Counted from the first letter of the stretch, positions 1 through 9,222 are shown. The stretch is DNA of 64,000 nucleotides from Diaminobutyricimonas aerilata (GCF_002797715.1 NZ_PGFF01000001.1:2131304-2195303), one strand, 5' to 3'. Notes: generated from the letters alone by a model not told the origin. Translations and numbers: made by a program.

Positions 1-91
1 TCAGCGCGATCCGCACGTGCTTCTGCGGGGCGCCGTACGGCGATAGACCGCGCAGGTCGTCACGGATGGGCAGCTCGTCGAGGGTGGTCAC
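1..91 (-). CDS. hisC: Histidinol-phosphate aminotransferase, N-terminal fragment
   Basis: Only the first 30 codons are inside the window; the gene runs off the left edge. From a GTG start at 91 the reading is (M)[22 protein letters not shown], the N-terminal arm usual for actinobacterial HisC, a PLP enzyme that transaminates imidazole acetol phosphate in histidine synthesis. It lies 35 nt downstream of the LysM gene on the same strand. The order lexA / LysM / hisC recurs in Microbacteriaceae, which supports the call. I see no clear ribosome binding site before the GTG, so the exact start is less certain than the identity. Confidence 0.8.
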   Translation of the reverse strand, partial: MTTLDELPIRDDLRGLSPYGAPQKHVRIAL

Positions 92-126
92 CCCGGAAGT
101 GTAATGAGCGGACGCGGAGCGGCCGG

Positions 127-486
127 TCAGTCGGCCGCGTAGGCGACCGGCACGGCGATGCGCTGACCGGGCTGCACGGCCGCGCCGTCGAGCCCGTTGA
201 GTCCGATGATGTCGTCGACGACGTCGCGGGGGTCGACCTCGGGCGCCACCTGCTCGGCGATGCCCCACAGCGACTCACCCGCCTCGACCGTGACGTACGA
301 GAAGTCGACCGCGCGCTGATCCGCCGTCGCGACGGCGTCGCCGCCGTTCAGCGCGGAGAAGACGGCGCCCGCCGCGAACGGCAGCGCCGCCGCGAGGGTG
401 ATGACGACGCGACCGCGACGGGTCAGTCGGAGTCGCGGGGTGCGCGTCGGTCGGGTGATGCCGGTAGGTGCGTAAGCGGTGCTCAT
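127..486 (-). CDS. Membrane-anchored LysM protein divergent from lexA (YneA/ChiZ-like candidate)
   Basis: A protein of 119 aa. It has a basic N-terminal segment (residues 1-25), one hydrophobic helix at about 26-48, and a LysM peptidoglycan-binding domain at about 65-115 ([16 protein letters not shown] ... QPGQRIAVP). The topology suits a short cytoplasmic tail with the LysM domain outside the membrane. It is divergent from lexA across 231 nt carrying two SOS-box-like sites; the nearer (556-569) lies 70 nt before the start. SOS-induced cell-division suppressors beside lexA have this same design: Bacillus YneA and mycobacterial ChiZ (TM plus LysM). The DNA-damage division-inhibitor role is inferred from architecture and position. 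A simple cell-wall-binding role is the alternative. Confidence 0.8.
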   Translation of the reverse strand: MSTAYAPTGITRPTRTPRLRLTRRGRVVITLAAALPFAAGAVFSALNGGDAVATADQRAVDFSYVTVEAGESLWGIAEQVAPEVDPRDVVDDIIGLNGLDGAAVQPGQRIAVPVAYAAD

Positions 487-555
487 CGGTCCTCCTCTGC
501 GGACTCAGTCCGCATCGGGCGCTCGGCCGGGAGCGCCCGATGCGAAACTGTGTAC

Positions 556-569
556 CGAACATATCTTCG
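556..569. promoter_or_regulatory. SOS box (LexA operator), LysM-proximal
   Basis: CGAACATATCTTCG matches the Gram-positive LexA consensus CGAACRNRYGTTYG at 13 of 14 positions; only the G at position 10 differs. It lies 70 nt upstream of the LysM start in the lexA/LysM intergenic region. A weaker 11/14 copy follows at 572-585. It probably controls the LysM gene and may also act on lexA. Confidence 0.75.
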
Positions 570-625
570 ATCGAACAGAGTTTCAAGCGCAGAGCGCGTT
601 TCGCCCGTTCTTCAGGCGACACGCT

Positions 626-639
626 CGAACGGATGTTTC
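626..639. promoter_or_regulatory. SOS box (LexA operator), lexA-proximal
   Basis: CGAACGGATGTTTC matches CGAACRNRYGTTYG at 13 of 14 positions; only the last base differs. It lies 79 nt upstream of the lexA ATG at 718, as expected for lexA autorepression. Confidence 0.8.
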
Positions 640-717
640 CCTGTGCGCCCGAAGGCGGATACAGTTTCGATTGTTCGAGAGACAGTCGAACAGGAGCCAC
701 CGACATTGGAGCGCGCG

Positions 718-1392
718 ATGGACGAGACGACACCCGCCGGCGATCGTGCGACCCGGCGCCGCAAGAGCCTCAGCGACAAGCAGATGGCGATCCTCGAGGC
801 GATCCAGCGGTCCGTCGCGAGCCGGGGCTATCCGCCGAGCATGCGCGAGATCGGCGACGCCGTCGGGCTGTCGTCGCTCTCGAGCGTCACCCACCAGCTC
901 AACCAGCTCGAACTGAGCGGCTACCTGCGACGCGACCCGAACCGTCCGCGGGCCCTCGAGGTGCTCATCGACGTGCCCTCGACCTCCGACGCGGAGCCCG
1001 CCACCTCGACCATCGGAGACGCCGCCCTGGTGCCGCTTGTCGGCCGCATCGCGGCGGGCATCCCGATCACCGCGGAGCAGCAGGTGGACGAGGTGTTCCC
1101 GCTCCCCCGCCAGCTCGTGGGCAAGGGCGAGCTGTTCATGCTCAAGGTCGTCGGCGAGTCGATGATCGACGCCGCGATCTGCGACGGCGACTGGGTCGTC
1201 GTGCGCCAGCAGAACACCGCCGAGAACGGCGAGATCGTCGCCGCGATGCTCGACGACGAGGCCACCGTCAAGGTGTTCCGTCAGCGCGACGGCCACACCT
1301 GGCTGCTGCCGCGCAACAGCGCGTTCGAACCGATCCTCGGCGACTACGCGCAAGTGCTCGGCAAGGTCGTCGCCGTGCTGCGTTCGGTCTGA
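718..1392 (+). CDS. lexA: SOS repressor LexA
   Basis: LexA is the transcriptional repressor of the SOS regulon; RecA filaments on single-stranded DNA trigger its self-cleavage. From the ATG at 718 it is 224 aa. Residues about 15-85 form the winged helix-turn-helix (KQMAILEAI ... [17 protein letters not shown]). The cleavage site is Ala113-Gly114 in RIAAGIP. The catalytic dyad is Ser148 (GESMID) and Lys185 (ATVKVF). An in-frame TTG at 706, 9 nt after an AGGAG (692-696), would add four residues (LERA) and is a credible alternative start. The open frame continues further upstream, but that stretch holds the SOS boxes and is unlikely to be coding. It is divergent from the LysM gene. Confidence 0.95.
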   Translation: MDETTPAGDRATRRRKSLSDKQMAILEAIQRSVASRGYPPSMREIGDAVGLSSLSSVTHQLNQLELSGYLRRDPNRPRALEVLIDVPSTSDAEPATSTIGDAALVPLVGRIAAGIPITAEQQVDEVFPLPRQLVGKGELFMLKVVGESMIDAAICDGDWVVVRQQNTAENGEIVAAMLDDEATVKVFRQRDGHTWLLPRNSAFEPILGDYAQVLGKVVAVLRSV

Positions 1393-1542
1393 GACCCTCG
1401 TCGGGTCGGCGCCCGGCGCGGCGTCGTACCGCGGTGCCATCCGGGCCCGCAGAGATCCGTCCGTCCTCCGACGAGCGCACCGCGCCCGATCCGTAGCGTT
1501 CACCGTGCCCGCATCCCGCGGAGCAGACAGACGGAGGACGAC

Positions 1543-2454
1543 ATGATCGAGGCACACGGCCTCACCAAGCGGTACGGGCCGAAGACCGCGGTCGACGGCA
1601 TCGACTTCACCATCCCGCCGGGGCGGGTCACCGGCTTCCTCGGGCCGAACGGCGCCGGCAAGTCCACCACCATGCGGATGATCGTCGGCCTGGATCGTCC
1701 GGACGCCGGCAGCGTGCTCGTGTCGGGCAGTCCCTACGCCCGGCTGCGTGCCCCGCTGCACGAGGTGGGCGTGCTGCTCGACGCGAAGGCCGTGCATCCG
1801 GGCCGCACTGCCGAGAAGCACCTGCTGGCTCTCGCCGCGACCCACCGCATCCCCCGCCGCCGGGTGCGCGAGGTCATCGAACTCACCGGCCTCGAGACAG
1901 TCGCCCGCAAACGCGTGGGCGGGTTCTCGCTCGGTATGGGGCAGCGCCTCGGCATCGCCGCGGCGATGCTCGGCGATCCGCGCGTACTCATCCTCGACGA
2001 ACCGGTCAACGGCCTCGACCCCGAAGGCGTGCGCTGGGTGCGGATGCTGCTGCGGCACCTCGCGAGCGAGGGACGCACGGTGCTGCTCTCCTCGCACCTG
2101 ATGAGCGAGATGGCTCAGACGGCCGACCACCTCATCGTGATCGGCCGGGGTCGCGTGCTCGCTGACGCTCCCGTCGATCAGGTCGTCGGTGCCGGAACGA
2201 CGCTCGTGCGCGTGCGCACACCCCGTCCCGATGCCTTGACCGCCGCCCTCCCGGGCGTGCAGATCGCGGTCGCGGAGGACGGCGCCCTCGAGGCGACCGG
2301 CGCGACCCCCGAGCAGATCGGCGACGCCGCGGCGCGCGCGGGGATCCCGCTGCACGAACTCACCACGGTCGCGGGCTCCCTCGAGGACGCCTATCTCGAC
2401 CTCACCCGGGACGCCGTCGAATACGGCTCGGCAGCGATCGGGGCGACCCGATGA
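1543..2454 (+). CDS. ABC exporter ATP-binding protein (DrrA/BcrA type)
   Basis: A 303-aa ATPase subunit of an ABC-2 exporter. Walker A is GPNGAGKST (residues 34-42), the signature region is SLGMGQ, Walker B is LILDEP, and the C-terminal extension past residue 220 is usual for the DrrA/BcrA class. A GGAGG motif precedes the ATG. It is the first gene of a four-gene operon with overlapping ends: ATPase, permease, histidine kinase, response regulator. Such sets often give self-regulated efflux or resistance to cell-envelope antibiotics, but the substrate cannot be read from the sequence. Confidence 0.9.
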   Translation: MIEAHGLTKRYGPKTAVDGIDFTIPPGRVTGFLGPNGAGKSTTMRMIVGLDRPDAGSVLVSGSPYARLRAPLHEVGVLLDAKAVHPGRTAEKHLLALAATHRIPRRRVREVIELTGLETVARKRVGGFSLGMGQRLGIAAAMLGDPRVLILDEPVNGLDPEGVRWVRMLLRHLASEGRTVLLSSHLMSEMAQTADHLIVIGRGRVLADAPVDQVVGAGTTLVRVRTPRPDALTAALPGVQIAVAEDGALEATGATPEQIGDAAARAGIPLHELTTVAGSLEDAYLDLTRDAVEYGSAAIGATR

Positions 2455-3245
2455 GCGCCGCGATCGTGGACCGTCGCGGGGTGAGCTCCGCCGGGGTGGT
2501 CGCCGGGGAGTGGATCAAGCTCTCGTCGCTGCGTTCGACCGTGTGGCTCCTCGCCGTGACCGTCGTGGTCTCGATCGGGTTCGGGCTGCTGCTGGCCTCG
2601 ACCGCCCCGTTCCCGCCCGGACCCGTTCCGGTCGAGGAGCGTGCGGCGTTCGTCGCCCCCGTGTTCGGTGCCGGCGTGCTGTTCACGCAACTGATCGCCG
2701 CGGTACTCGGCGTGCTCACCATGAGCGGCGAGTACTCCTCCGGCATGGTGCGGTCGAGCATGACGGCCGTTCCGCGGCGCATCCCGGTGCTCGCGGCGAA
2801 GGCCGTCGTGCTCGGGGTGACCGTGTGGGTCGTCGCGGCGTTGAGCGGCTTCGGCGGCTACCTCGCCACCTTGCCGGCCCTCGCCGAACGCGGCCTCGAC
2901 GTGCCGCTCACCGACCCCACGCTGCTCGGCCAGCTGCTGGGCGGACCGACCTACCTCGCCCTCGTGGCGCTCTTCGCCCTCGGAGTCGGCACGCTGCTGC
3001 GGTCGAGCGCCGGAGGGATCATCGTGGTCATCGCGGTCATTCTCGTCCTGCCCGTGCTCGTCGTGCTGCTGCCGGCCGAGATCGCGGAGGCCGTGACGCC
3101 CGCGCTGCTGCCGACCGCCGGCGAACAGATCGTGGGCTTCGGTCGCGGGGTGCTGGAATACTGGCAGGCGATGGCGGTCGCCGTCGCGTGGGCCGCGGGC
3201 TCGCTCGTGCCGGCCGCCCTGGTGCTGAAGCGGAGGGACGTCTGA
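2451..3245 (+). CDS. ABC-2 type permease subunit
   Basis: A 264-aa membrane protein with about six hydrophobic helices: one near residue 30, pairs around 75-130, and others at about 155-215 and 240-258. It carries the ABC-2 permease pattern GEYSSGMVRSSMTAVPRR after the second helix. The start overlaps the ATPase stop (ATGA), so the two are translationally coupled and should form the transporter together. No substrate-specific feature is visible. Confidence 0.88.
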   Translation: MSAAIVDRRGVSSAGVVAGEWIKLSSLRSTVWLLAVTVVVSIGFGLLLASTAPFPPGPVPVEERAAFVAPVFGAGVLFTQLIAAVLGVLTMSGEYSSGMVRSSMTAVPRRIPVLAAKAVVLGVTVWVVAALSGFGGYLATLPALAERGLDVPLTDPTLLGQLLGGPTYLALVALFALGVGTLLRSSAGGIIVVIAVILVLPVLVVLLPAEIAEAVTPALLPTAGEQIVGFGRGVLEYWQAMAVAVAWAAGSLVPAALVLKRRDV

Positions 3246-4477
3246 GCGACCGACCGCAGAGCGGCCCCGTCGACGCATCGTCGGCGGGGCCGCTCGAGCT
3301 GCCGCGGCCACCGGGAGTGCTGCGGCGCTTCTTCGCGGCGCACCCGAACGCGACCGACATCATCGTCGCGTCGCTCTACGCGCTCTCGACACTCGTCTGG
3401 ATCGTGGGCTCGTCGACTTGGGCGGTCGCGGTGCTGCCCGCGCTCGTCTGGGTGGTCGCCGTGCTCGGACGCCGACGCTATCCCGTCGCGGCGGTCGTCG
3501 TCTCGAGCGTGACGACCTTCATCGCGTTCGCCATCACGGAGCAGGGCGACATCATCGCGCCGCTGCTCATCGTCTACGCCGGTGCGGTGTACCTGGCGCC
3601 GTGGCTCGCGTGGGCGGGATTCGGATCGCACACCGTCGCGACACTGCTCGGCATGGCCGTCGGCGTCTCGGCCGGCACCTCCACCGCCACCTCACAGGGT
3701 CCGGTCTCGCTCGTCTGGCTCGCGGTCATCCCCTACACCGCACTGCTGCTCATCGCCGTGCTCATCGGGGTCAACGTGGGCAACCGCCGCCGATACCTCA
3801 TGGCGCTCGTCGACCGGGCGGAACGCCTCGCCCGGGAACGGGATCAGCAGGCGGAGCTCGCCGCCGCGGCGGAACGGGCGCGGATCGCCCGGGAGATGCA
3901 CGACGTCGTCTCCCACGGACTCACGGTCGTCATCGCCCTCTCCGAGGGCGCCGCGGCGACCGTCGCCCGCGATCCGGCCGCCGCGGAGGACCTCATGCGG
4001 AGGGCGGCCAGCGGGGGTCGGGAGGCCCTCGCGGAGATGCGCCGCATGCTGGGCGTGCTCGGCAGCGACGCCGGCACCGCCCCGCAGCCGCGGCTCGACG
4101 ACCTCGACGCGGTCGTCCGCACCGCACGTGAGGCCGGCCTCGCCGTCGACTACCGGGTGAAGGGCACGCCACCCTCCGATGCGGCCCTGCAGCTCGCCGT
4201 CTACCGGGTGGTGCAGGAGGCGGTGACCAACGTGTTGCGCCACGGGGTCGGCGCGGGCTCCGTCACCATCGACATCGAGGCGCGACCCGACGAGACCGAG
4301 GTCGTCGTCATCAACGACGGGCCACGCGTGGCACCCGGCTCCGACAGCGGCGGTCGCGGGCTGCTCGGGATGCGCGAGCGCGCGGCACTGTACAACGGGA
4401 CCGTCGACGTCGGGCCCCGCGAGACCGGAGGATGGCGGGTGCACGTCGTACTCCACCACCCGGAGAGGAACAGATGA
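3242..4477 (+). CDS. Sensor histidine kinase, NarL/LiaS-DesK class
   Basis: A membrane sensor kinase. After an N-terminal tail come about five hydrophobic helices (roughly residues 38-180). The HisKA_3 box MHDVVSHGL follows, with phospho-acceptor His220 counted from the CTG at 3242. The ATPase domain has N-box EAVTNVLRH and the G-box region RGLLGMRERA. The start is uncertain. The frame is open from a CTG overlapping the permease stop, preceded by GGAGGG and followed by codons with strong G/C third-position bias, but CTG starts are rare. The first conventional codon is a GTG at 3317, which gives 386 aa. It overlaps the response regulator by ATGA and should phosphorylate it. Confidence 0.85.
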   Translation: MSDRPQSGPVDASSAGPLELPRPPGVLRRFFAAHPNATDIIVASLYALSTLVWIVGSSTWAVAVLPALVWVVAVLGRRRYPVAAVVVSSVTTFIAFAITEQGDIIAPLLIVYAGAVYLAPWLAWAGFGSHTVATLLGMAVGVSAGTSTATSQGPVSLVWLAVIPYTALLLIAVLIGVNVGNRRRYLMALVDRAERLARERDQQAELAAAAERARIAREMHDVVSHGLTVVIALSEGAAATVARDPAAAEDLMRRAASGGREALAEMRRMLGVLGSDAGTAPQPRLDDLDAVVRTAREAGLAVDYRVKGTPPSDAALQLAVYRVVQEAVTNVLRHGVGAGSVTIDIEARPDETEVVVINDGPRVAPGSDSGGRGLLGMRERAALYNGTVDVGPRETGGWRVHVVLHHPERNR

Positions 4478-5130
4478 CCATCCGCATCGCCCTCGTCGAC
4501 GACCAGGACCTGCTGCGACTCGGCTTCCGCATGGTGCTGCAGGCCGAGCCCGACCTCGAGGTCGTGGGCGAGGCCGCGAGCGGCCGGACGGCGCTGACCA
4601 TGGTCGCCCAGGCCCGCCCGGACGTGGTGCTCATGGACGTGCGGATGCCCGACGGCGACGGCATCGAGGCGACCCGGCGCATCGCCCAGGACCACCCGGA
4701 CACGCGCGTGCTCATCCTCACCACCTTCGACCTCGACGAGTACGCCTTCGCCGGATTGCGCGCCGGAGCGAGCGGATTCCTGCTCAAGGACACCCGGCCG
4801 GCCGAACTGCTCTCGGCCATCCGCGCCGTGGCCGCCGGGGATGCGGCGGTCTCCCCGCGGGTCACCCGGCGCATGCTCGAGCTGTTCGGGGACCGACTGC
4901 AGCCCGATACCCCGGTCGTCGACGACCGTCTCGACGCCCTCACCGAGCGGGAGCGGCAGGTGCTCGTGGCGATGGCGGAGGGCCTGAGCAACGGCGAGAT
5001 CGCCGAGCGCTTCTTCGTGTCCGAGTCGACGGTCAAGACGCACGTCGGCCGGGTGCTCGCGAAACTCGCGCTGCGCGACCGCGTGCACGCGGTGATCCTC
5101 GCCTACGAGACGGGACTCGTGCGGCCCTGA
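4474..5130 (+). CDS. Response regulator, NarL/FixJ family
   Basis: A 218-aa two-domain regulator. The receiver domain covers residues about 4-118, with the acidic pair Asp9/Asp10, phospho-acceptor Asp55 (VLMDVRMPDG), and the conserved Thr and Lys at about 84 and 106. The LuxR-type helix-turn-helix begins near residue 150 (LTERERQVLVAMAEG ... STVKTHVGRVLAKL). The ATG overlaps the kinase stop. It is the output partner of the adjacent kinase and probably controls the upstream ABC exporter. It is the last gene of the operon; a terminator follows. Confidence 0.93.
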   Translation: MTIRIALVDDQDLLRLGFRMVLQAEPDLEVVGEAASGRTALTMVAQARPDVVLMDVRMPDGDGIEATRRIAQDHPDTRVLILTTFDLDEYAFAGLRAGASGFLLKDTRPAELLSAIRAVAAGDAAVSPRVTRRMLELFGDRLQPDTPVVDDRLDALTERERQVLVAMAEGLSNGEIAERFFVSESTVKTHVGRVLAKLALRDRVHAVILAYETGLVRP

Positions 5131-5150
5131 CGTGTCCCCCGCACGCGACG

Positions 5151-5182
5151 ACGCCCGCCCGGTCGGGAGACCGGACGGGCGT
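5151..5182. terminator. Bidirectional intrinsic-type terminator hairpin
   Basis: A 13-bp stem (5151-5163 with 5170-5182, one mismatch) closes a 6-nt loop: ACGCCCGCCCGGT / ACCGGACGGGCGT. It lies between the convergent ends of the response regulator and hflX. There is no U-tract, as is common in high-GC actinobacteria. Confidence 0.7.
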
Positions 5183-5197
5183 CGGGAAGCCGCTCCG

Positions 5198-6727
5198 TCA
5201 GCTGACGACGACGGTGCCACCCTGACGCAGCGCATCCGCGGTGCCGGGGTCGACACGCACGTGCAGGCGGGTGCCGAGCTCGTCGTAGTCCGTGGACAGC
5301 ACGACACCGCGATGGTGCGCGAGGGCCACCAGGTCGCCGCGATCGAACGGCACCACGACGTCGAGTTCGACCGGAGGGGTCGGCAGGAGCTCGCCGATAC
5401 GGGCGAACAGCTCGTCGACGCCCTCCCCCGTGCGCGCCGAGACGAAGATCGCCTGCGGCTCGAGACCGCGCAGCACGAGCCGCGTGTCGTCGTCGACGAG
5501 GTCGGACTTGTTGAAGACGACGATCTCGGGGATGTCGCGGGCACCTGCCTCGCCGATGACGTCGCGCACCGTCGCGATCTGGCTGCCCGGGTCGGGGTGG
5601 GATCCGTCGACGACGTGCACGAGCACGTCGGCGAGCGCGACCTCCTCGAGCGTCGAGCGGAACGCCTCGACGAGCTGGTGCGGCAGGTTGCGCACGAAGC
5701 CGACCGTGTCGGCGATCGTGAACTCGCGGCCGTCCTCGGTGCGCGAACGGCGCACCGTCGCATCGAGGGTCGCGAACAGGGCGTTCTCGACGAGCACCCC
5801 GGCGCGGGTGATGCGGTTCAGCAAGCTCGACTTGCCGGCGTTCGTGTAGCCGGCGATCGCGACGGCGGGCACGGCGAACCGTTCGCGGTTCGCCCGCTTC
5901 GCCTCGCGCGCGGGCGTGAAGCCCTTGATCTGCTTGCGCAACCGCGCCATCCGGGTGTGGATGCGGCGGCGGTCGAGCTCGATCTTCGTCTCACCGGGTC
6001 CGCGGCTGCCCATTCCGGCTCCCGCGCCACCCACCTGACCACCGGCCTGGCGGGACATCGATTCACCCCACCCGCGCAGTCGCGGCAGCAGGTACTCGAG
6101 TTGCGCGAGTTCGACCTGCGCCCGACCCTCGCGGCTCTTGGCGTGCTGGCTGAAGATGTCGAGGATGACGGCCGTGCGGTCGATCACCTTGACCTTCACG
6201 ACGTCTTCGAGGGCACGCCGCTGGCTCGGCGCGAGTTCGGTGTCGGCGATGACGGTGTCGGCGCCGAGGCTCGCAACCACGTCGGCGAGTTCCTGCGCCT
6301 TGCCGCGGCCGAGGTACGTGCTGGGGTCCGGATGCGGTCGGCGCTGCAGGAGACCGTCGAGCACGACGGCTCCGGCGGTCTCGGCGAGCGCGGCGAGTTC
6401 CCGCATGGAGTTCTCGGCGTCGGCGAGCGTGCTGCCCGAGTACACGCCGATGAGCACGACGTTCTCGAGCCGCAACTGCCGGTATTCGACCTCGGTGACG
6501 TCCTGGAGCTCGGTCGAGAGCCCCTGCACGCGCCGCAGCGCCGCACGGTCCTCGCGGTCGAACTGTTCGCCGTCGCGGTCGTCGAGGTAGCCGTTGTCGT
6601 CCTGCAGAGCCTCTGCCCGTCCCGCGGAGAACAGCGTGTAGCCCGCCGGACGCTCCGCTTCGCGCGAGAGCACCCGGTCCACCGCATCCGTCGTCGTCGA
6701 CTCTGCGTCCGTTCGCTGATCTGCCAT
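5198..6727 (-). CDS. hflX: GTPase HflX
   Basis: HflX is a ribosome-associated GTPase of the OBG-HflX group that splits stalled 70S or 100S ribosomes under stress. Length is 509 aa from the ATG at 6727. The N-terminal HflX domain (about residues 95-230) includes STYLGRGKAQELA. A linker has GPGETKIELDRRRI. The G domain has G1 GYTNAGKSS (Lys299), G3 ADTVGFVRNLP and G4 NKSD. The first about 80 residues are a poorly conserved extension. It is divergent from the methyltransferase across 40 nt and follows the dapF/miaA cluster, as in related genomes. Confidence 0.95.
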   Translation of the reverse strand: MADQRTDAESTTTDAVDRVLSREAERPAGYTLFSAGRAEALQDDNGYLDDRDGEQFDREDRAALRRVQGLSTELQDVTEVEYRQLRLENVVLIGVYSGSTLADAENSMRELAALAETAGAVVLDGLLQRRPHPDPSTYLGRGKAQELADVVASLGADTVIADTELAPSQRRALEDVVKVKVIDRTAVILDIFSQHAKSREGRAQVELAQLEYLLPRLRGWGESMSRQAGGQVGGAGAGMGSRGPGETKIELDRRRIHTRMARLRKQIKGFTPAREAKRANRERFAVPAVAIAGYTNAGKSSLLNRITRAGVLVENALFATLDATVRRSRTEDGREFTIADTVGFVRNLPHQLVEAFRSTLEEVALADVLVHVVDGSHPDPGSQIATVRDVIGEAGARDIPEIVVFNKSDLVDDDTRLVLRGLEPQAIFVSARTGEGVDELFARIGELLPTPPVELDVVVPFDRGDLVALAHHRGVVLSTDYDELGTRLHVRVDPGTADALRQGGTVVVS

Positions 6728-6767
6728 TGATGCCACCCTACTTGCTCCTATTCGATAAGTTCTCTGC

Positions 6768-7379
6768 ATGGCTGGTGACCACTACTTCTCGGCGTCGCCC
6801 GGGAGTGAGCTCCACCCTCGCCGGATCCACGTGCGCCTCGCCGGTCGCGACCTCGCCGTCACGACCGCCTCCGGGGTGTTCAGCCCCGACCGTGTGGATA
6901 CGGGGACCCAGGTGCTGCTCGCATCCGTACCGGCGCCTCCCCCGGGCGGTCACCTGCTCGATCTGGGGTGCGGATGGGGGCCGATCAGTCTCACGCTCGC
7001 GCTCGACTCCCCGCACGCGACCGTGTGGGCGGTGGACGTGAACGAACGGGCACTCGACCTGGTGCGCCGCAACGCGGAGGAACTCGGCATCACCAATGTC
7101 AACGCCGTGACCCCCGCGGATGTTCCCTCCGACGTGTCGTTCATGACGGTGTGGTCGAATCCGCCGATCCGGGTGGGGAAGGACGAGCTCCACTCGATGC
7201 TGCGGACGTGGCTGCCGCGACTGCAACCGGGCACGGACGCCTGGCTCGTCGTCGCACGCAACCTCGGGTCCGATTCGTTGCACCGCTGGATGCAGACCGA
7301 GATGGCCGACGACGTCGTCGTGCATCGCGCCGCGACGAACAAGGGCTATCGCGTGCTGCGCGCCCGCCGGCGCGGCTGA
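6768..7379 (+). CDS. Class I SAM methyltransferase, RsmC/RlmG-like
   Basis: A 203-aa methyltransferase. The SAM-binding motif is LLDLGCGWGP, the acidic loop is VDVNERAL, and the catalytic motif NPPIRVGK matches the NPPFH-type motif of guanine-N2 rRNA methyltransferases (RsmC, RlmG). The N-terminal half-domain of E. coli RsmC is missing; only the catalytic half is present, with residues 1-45 as a short lead-in. The likely target is a guanine in rRNA, but the exact position cannot be inferred. It ends 1 nt before the convergent dapF stop. Confidence 0.85.
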   Translation: MAGDHYFSASPGSELHPRRIHVRLAGRDLAVTTASGVFSPDRVDTGTQVLLASVPAPPPGGHLLDLGCGWGPISLTLALDSPHATVWAVDVNERALDLVRRNAEELGITNVNAVTPADVPSDVSFMTVWSNPPIRVGKDELHSMLRTWLPRLQPGTDAWLVVARNLGSDSLHRWMQTEMADDVVVHRAATNKGYRVLRARRRG

Positions 7380-7380
7380 A

Positions 7381-8256
7381 TCACACCTCGAGTTCGCCCT
7401 CGAAGACGAACTCCGCCGGTCCGCTCAACGCGACGTGCTCGCCGTCCTCCGCCGGGAACATCCGTACGCCCACGCTGCCTCCGGGCACGTCCACACGCCA
7501 CGAATCCGGTGCTCCCCGACCGGCCCAGTGCCGGGTCGCGAGCGCCGCCGCGGCGGCCCCGGTGCCACAGCTGAGCGTCTCGCCGCTGCCCCGCTCGTGC
7601 ACCCGCATACGGATCCGGCCGACCCCGTCGGTCACGAGTGGGTCGCTCGGCACGACGAACTCGACGTTGGCACCGTGCTCCGGCTCCGGCTCGACGATCG
7701 GCACATAGGCGAGATCGGCGGACTCGAGCTCGTCTTCACCGGCGAGCGCGACGACGACATGGGGATTGCCCACGTCGATGCCGAGCCCGGGGCGGGCGAC
7801 CCGCAGATTCTTGGCCCGTACGAGCGGCTCGCCGCCGTCGAGCCGCCAGCGTCCGAGGTCGACCTGGAATCCGTCGGCGCTGCGGATGACGTCACGCACG
7901 CCGCTGCGCGTGCCGATCGGCAGGGTGCCCCCGGGGTCGAGTTCGGCGAGGCCGTTGTCGAGCAGGTACCGGGCGAAGACGCGGATGCCGTTGCCGCACA
8001 TCTCGGCCTTGCTCCCGTCGGCGTTGCGGTAGTCCATGAACCACTCCGCGTCGGGCTCCTCGGCGAGGATCGCCGCACCCTCGGGAATGCTCTCGGACCG
8101 CACGGCCCGCAGCACGCCGTCGGCCCCGACTCCGAAGTGCCGATCGCAGACGGCGGCGACCTGAGCCGGGGAGAGGTCGACGGCACCCTCCGCATCCGTG
8201 AACAGCACGAAGTCGTTGCCCGTGCCGTGGCCCTTGGTGAAGCGGATGGTGGTCAC
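7381..8256 (-). CDS. dapF: Diaminopimelate epimerase
   Basis: DapF converts LL- to meso-diaminopimelate, the last shared step towards lysine and DAP-type peptidoglycan. Length is 291 aa. The two catalytic cysteines are Cys87 (EMCGNGIR) and Cys230 ([11 protein letters not shown]), one in each half of the pseudo-symmetric fold. It lies 45 nt downstream of miaA on the same strand. dapA and dapB are also in this window but at separate loci. Confidence 0.96.
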   Translation of the reverse strand: MTTIRFTKGHGTGNDFVLFTDAEGAVDLSPAQVAAVCDRHFGVGADGVLRAVRSESIPEGAAILAEEPDAEWFMDYRNADGSKAEMCGNGIRVFARYLLDNGLAELDPGGTLPIGTRSGVRDVIRSADGFQVDLGRWRLDGGEPLVRAKNLRVARPGLGIDVGNPHVVVALAGEDELESADLAYVPIVEPEPEHGANVEFVVPSDPLVTDGVGRIRMRVHERGSGETLSCGTGAAAAALATRHWAGRGAPDSWRVDVPGGSVGVRMFPAEDGEHVALSGPAEFVFEGELEV

Positions 8257-8301
8257 CGCCTCAGCCTACCGAGCGCCGCTCCGCGGCGCCCGAGCGGCGG
8301 G

Positions 8302-9222
8302 TCAGGCGGCCTCGGGCCCGAGGACCAGGCTCAGCGCCGTGTCGACGCGCTCGTCGTCGCGCCAGTGGATCCAGTGCAGGTCGGGGTAGCGGCGGAACCA
8401 GCCCACCTGACGGCGCGCGTACCGGCGCGTGAGCGCCGCCGCCTCGGCGATCGCCTCCGCCTCGGTCATCCGGCCGTCCAGTTGAGCGGCCGCCTGCGCG
8501 TAGCCGATCGCGCGGCTCGCGGTCGTGCTCATCCCGCGCGGCAACAGGCCGGCCACCTCGTCGACGAGGCCCTCGGCCCACATCCGCTCGACGCGCGCAT
8601 CGAGGGCGGGGACGAGGTCGGCCCGCTCGGCCTCGAGCCCGAGGAACACGGTCCGGCGCCAGGGCCGCTGCGCGTCCGGCAGCCCGGCGCCGAACGGCCG
8701 CCCGGTCAGTTCGATGACCTCCAGGGCGCGCACGAGGCGCCGGCCGTTGCGCGGGCCGATCGCGGCCGCCGCATCCGGATCGAGCGCGCTCAGTCGCGCG
8801 TGCAGGGCCCCCGGTCCGCGCTCCTCGAGTTCCGCTTCGAGGCGCGCGCGGGCCTCGGGGTGCGTGCCCGGGAACTCGAAGTCGAACACGACGCTCGAGA
8901 CGTAGAGGCCCGAACCCCCGACGAGGATGGGGACGGCGCCGCCGCCGGAGATCGCGTCGATCGCCGCGCGGGCATCGCGCTGGTACGCGGCGACCGTCGC
9001 GTCGTCGGTGACCTCGAGCACGTCGAGCAGATGGTGCGGCACACCGCGACGCTCGTCGACGGAGAGCTTCGCCGTGCCGATGTCCATGCCGCGGTAGAGC
9101 TGCATCGCGTCGGCATTGACGATCTCCGTCGCACGCCCGCGCTCCTGCAGCCGCTCGGCGAGGTCGAGGGCGAGCGCCGACTTCCCGGTGCCCGTCGCAC
9201 CGACGATGACGACGAGGGGCAC
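8302..9222 (-). CDS. miaA: tRNA dimethylallyltransferase MiaA
   Basis: MiaA adds a dimethylallyl group to N6 of A37 in tRNAs reading UNN codons, the substrate for MiaB next door. From the GTG at 9222 it is 306 aa, a normal family length. The P-loop GATGTGKS lies at the extreme N-terminus, followed by [18 protein letters not shown] and the conserved [17 protein letters not shown] segment. The frame is open far upstream of 9222 without a conventional start close to the P-loop, so the GTG is preferred. It lies 59 nt after miaB and 45 nt before dapF. Confidence 0.95.
   Translation of the reverse strand: MPLVVIVGATGTGKSALALDLAERLQERGRATEIVNADAMQLYRGMDIGTAKLSVDERRGVPHHLLDVLEVTDDATVAAYQRDARAAIDAISGGGAVPILVGGSGLYVSSVVFDFEFPGTHPEARARLEAELEERGPGALHARLSALDPDAAAAIGPRNGRRLVRALEVIELTGRPFGAGLPDAQRPWRRTVFLGLEAERADLVPALDARVERMWAEGLVDEVAGLLPRGMSTTASRAIGYAQAAAQLDGRMTEAEAIAEAAALTRRYARRQVGWFRRYPDLHWIHWRDDERVDTALSLVLGPEAA

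Noticed and set aside
572-585. Third SOS box in the lexA region (CGAACAGAGTTTCA)
   Set aside because: It matches only 11 of 14 positions and overlaps the spacing of the better site at 556-569; kept as a note, not as a feature.
550-717. Extended N-terminus of LexA
   Set aside because: The frame is open, but this stretch carries the SOS boxes and does not resemble LexA; starts at 718 or 706 fit family length.
583-2355. A 590-codon minus-strand open frame across lexA and the ABC ATPase gene
   Set aside because: It is antisense to two well-supported genes and crosses their promoter region; no conserved motif.
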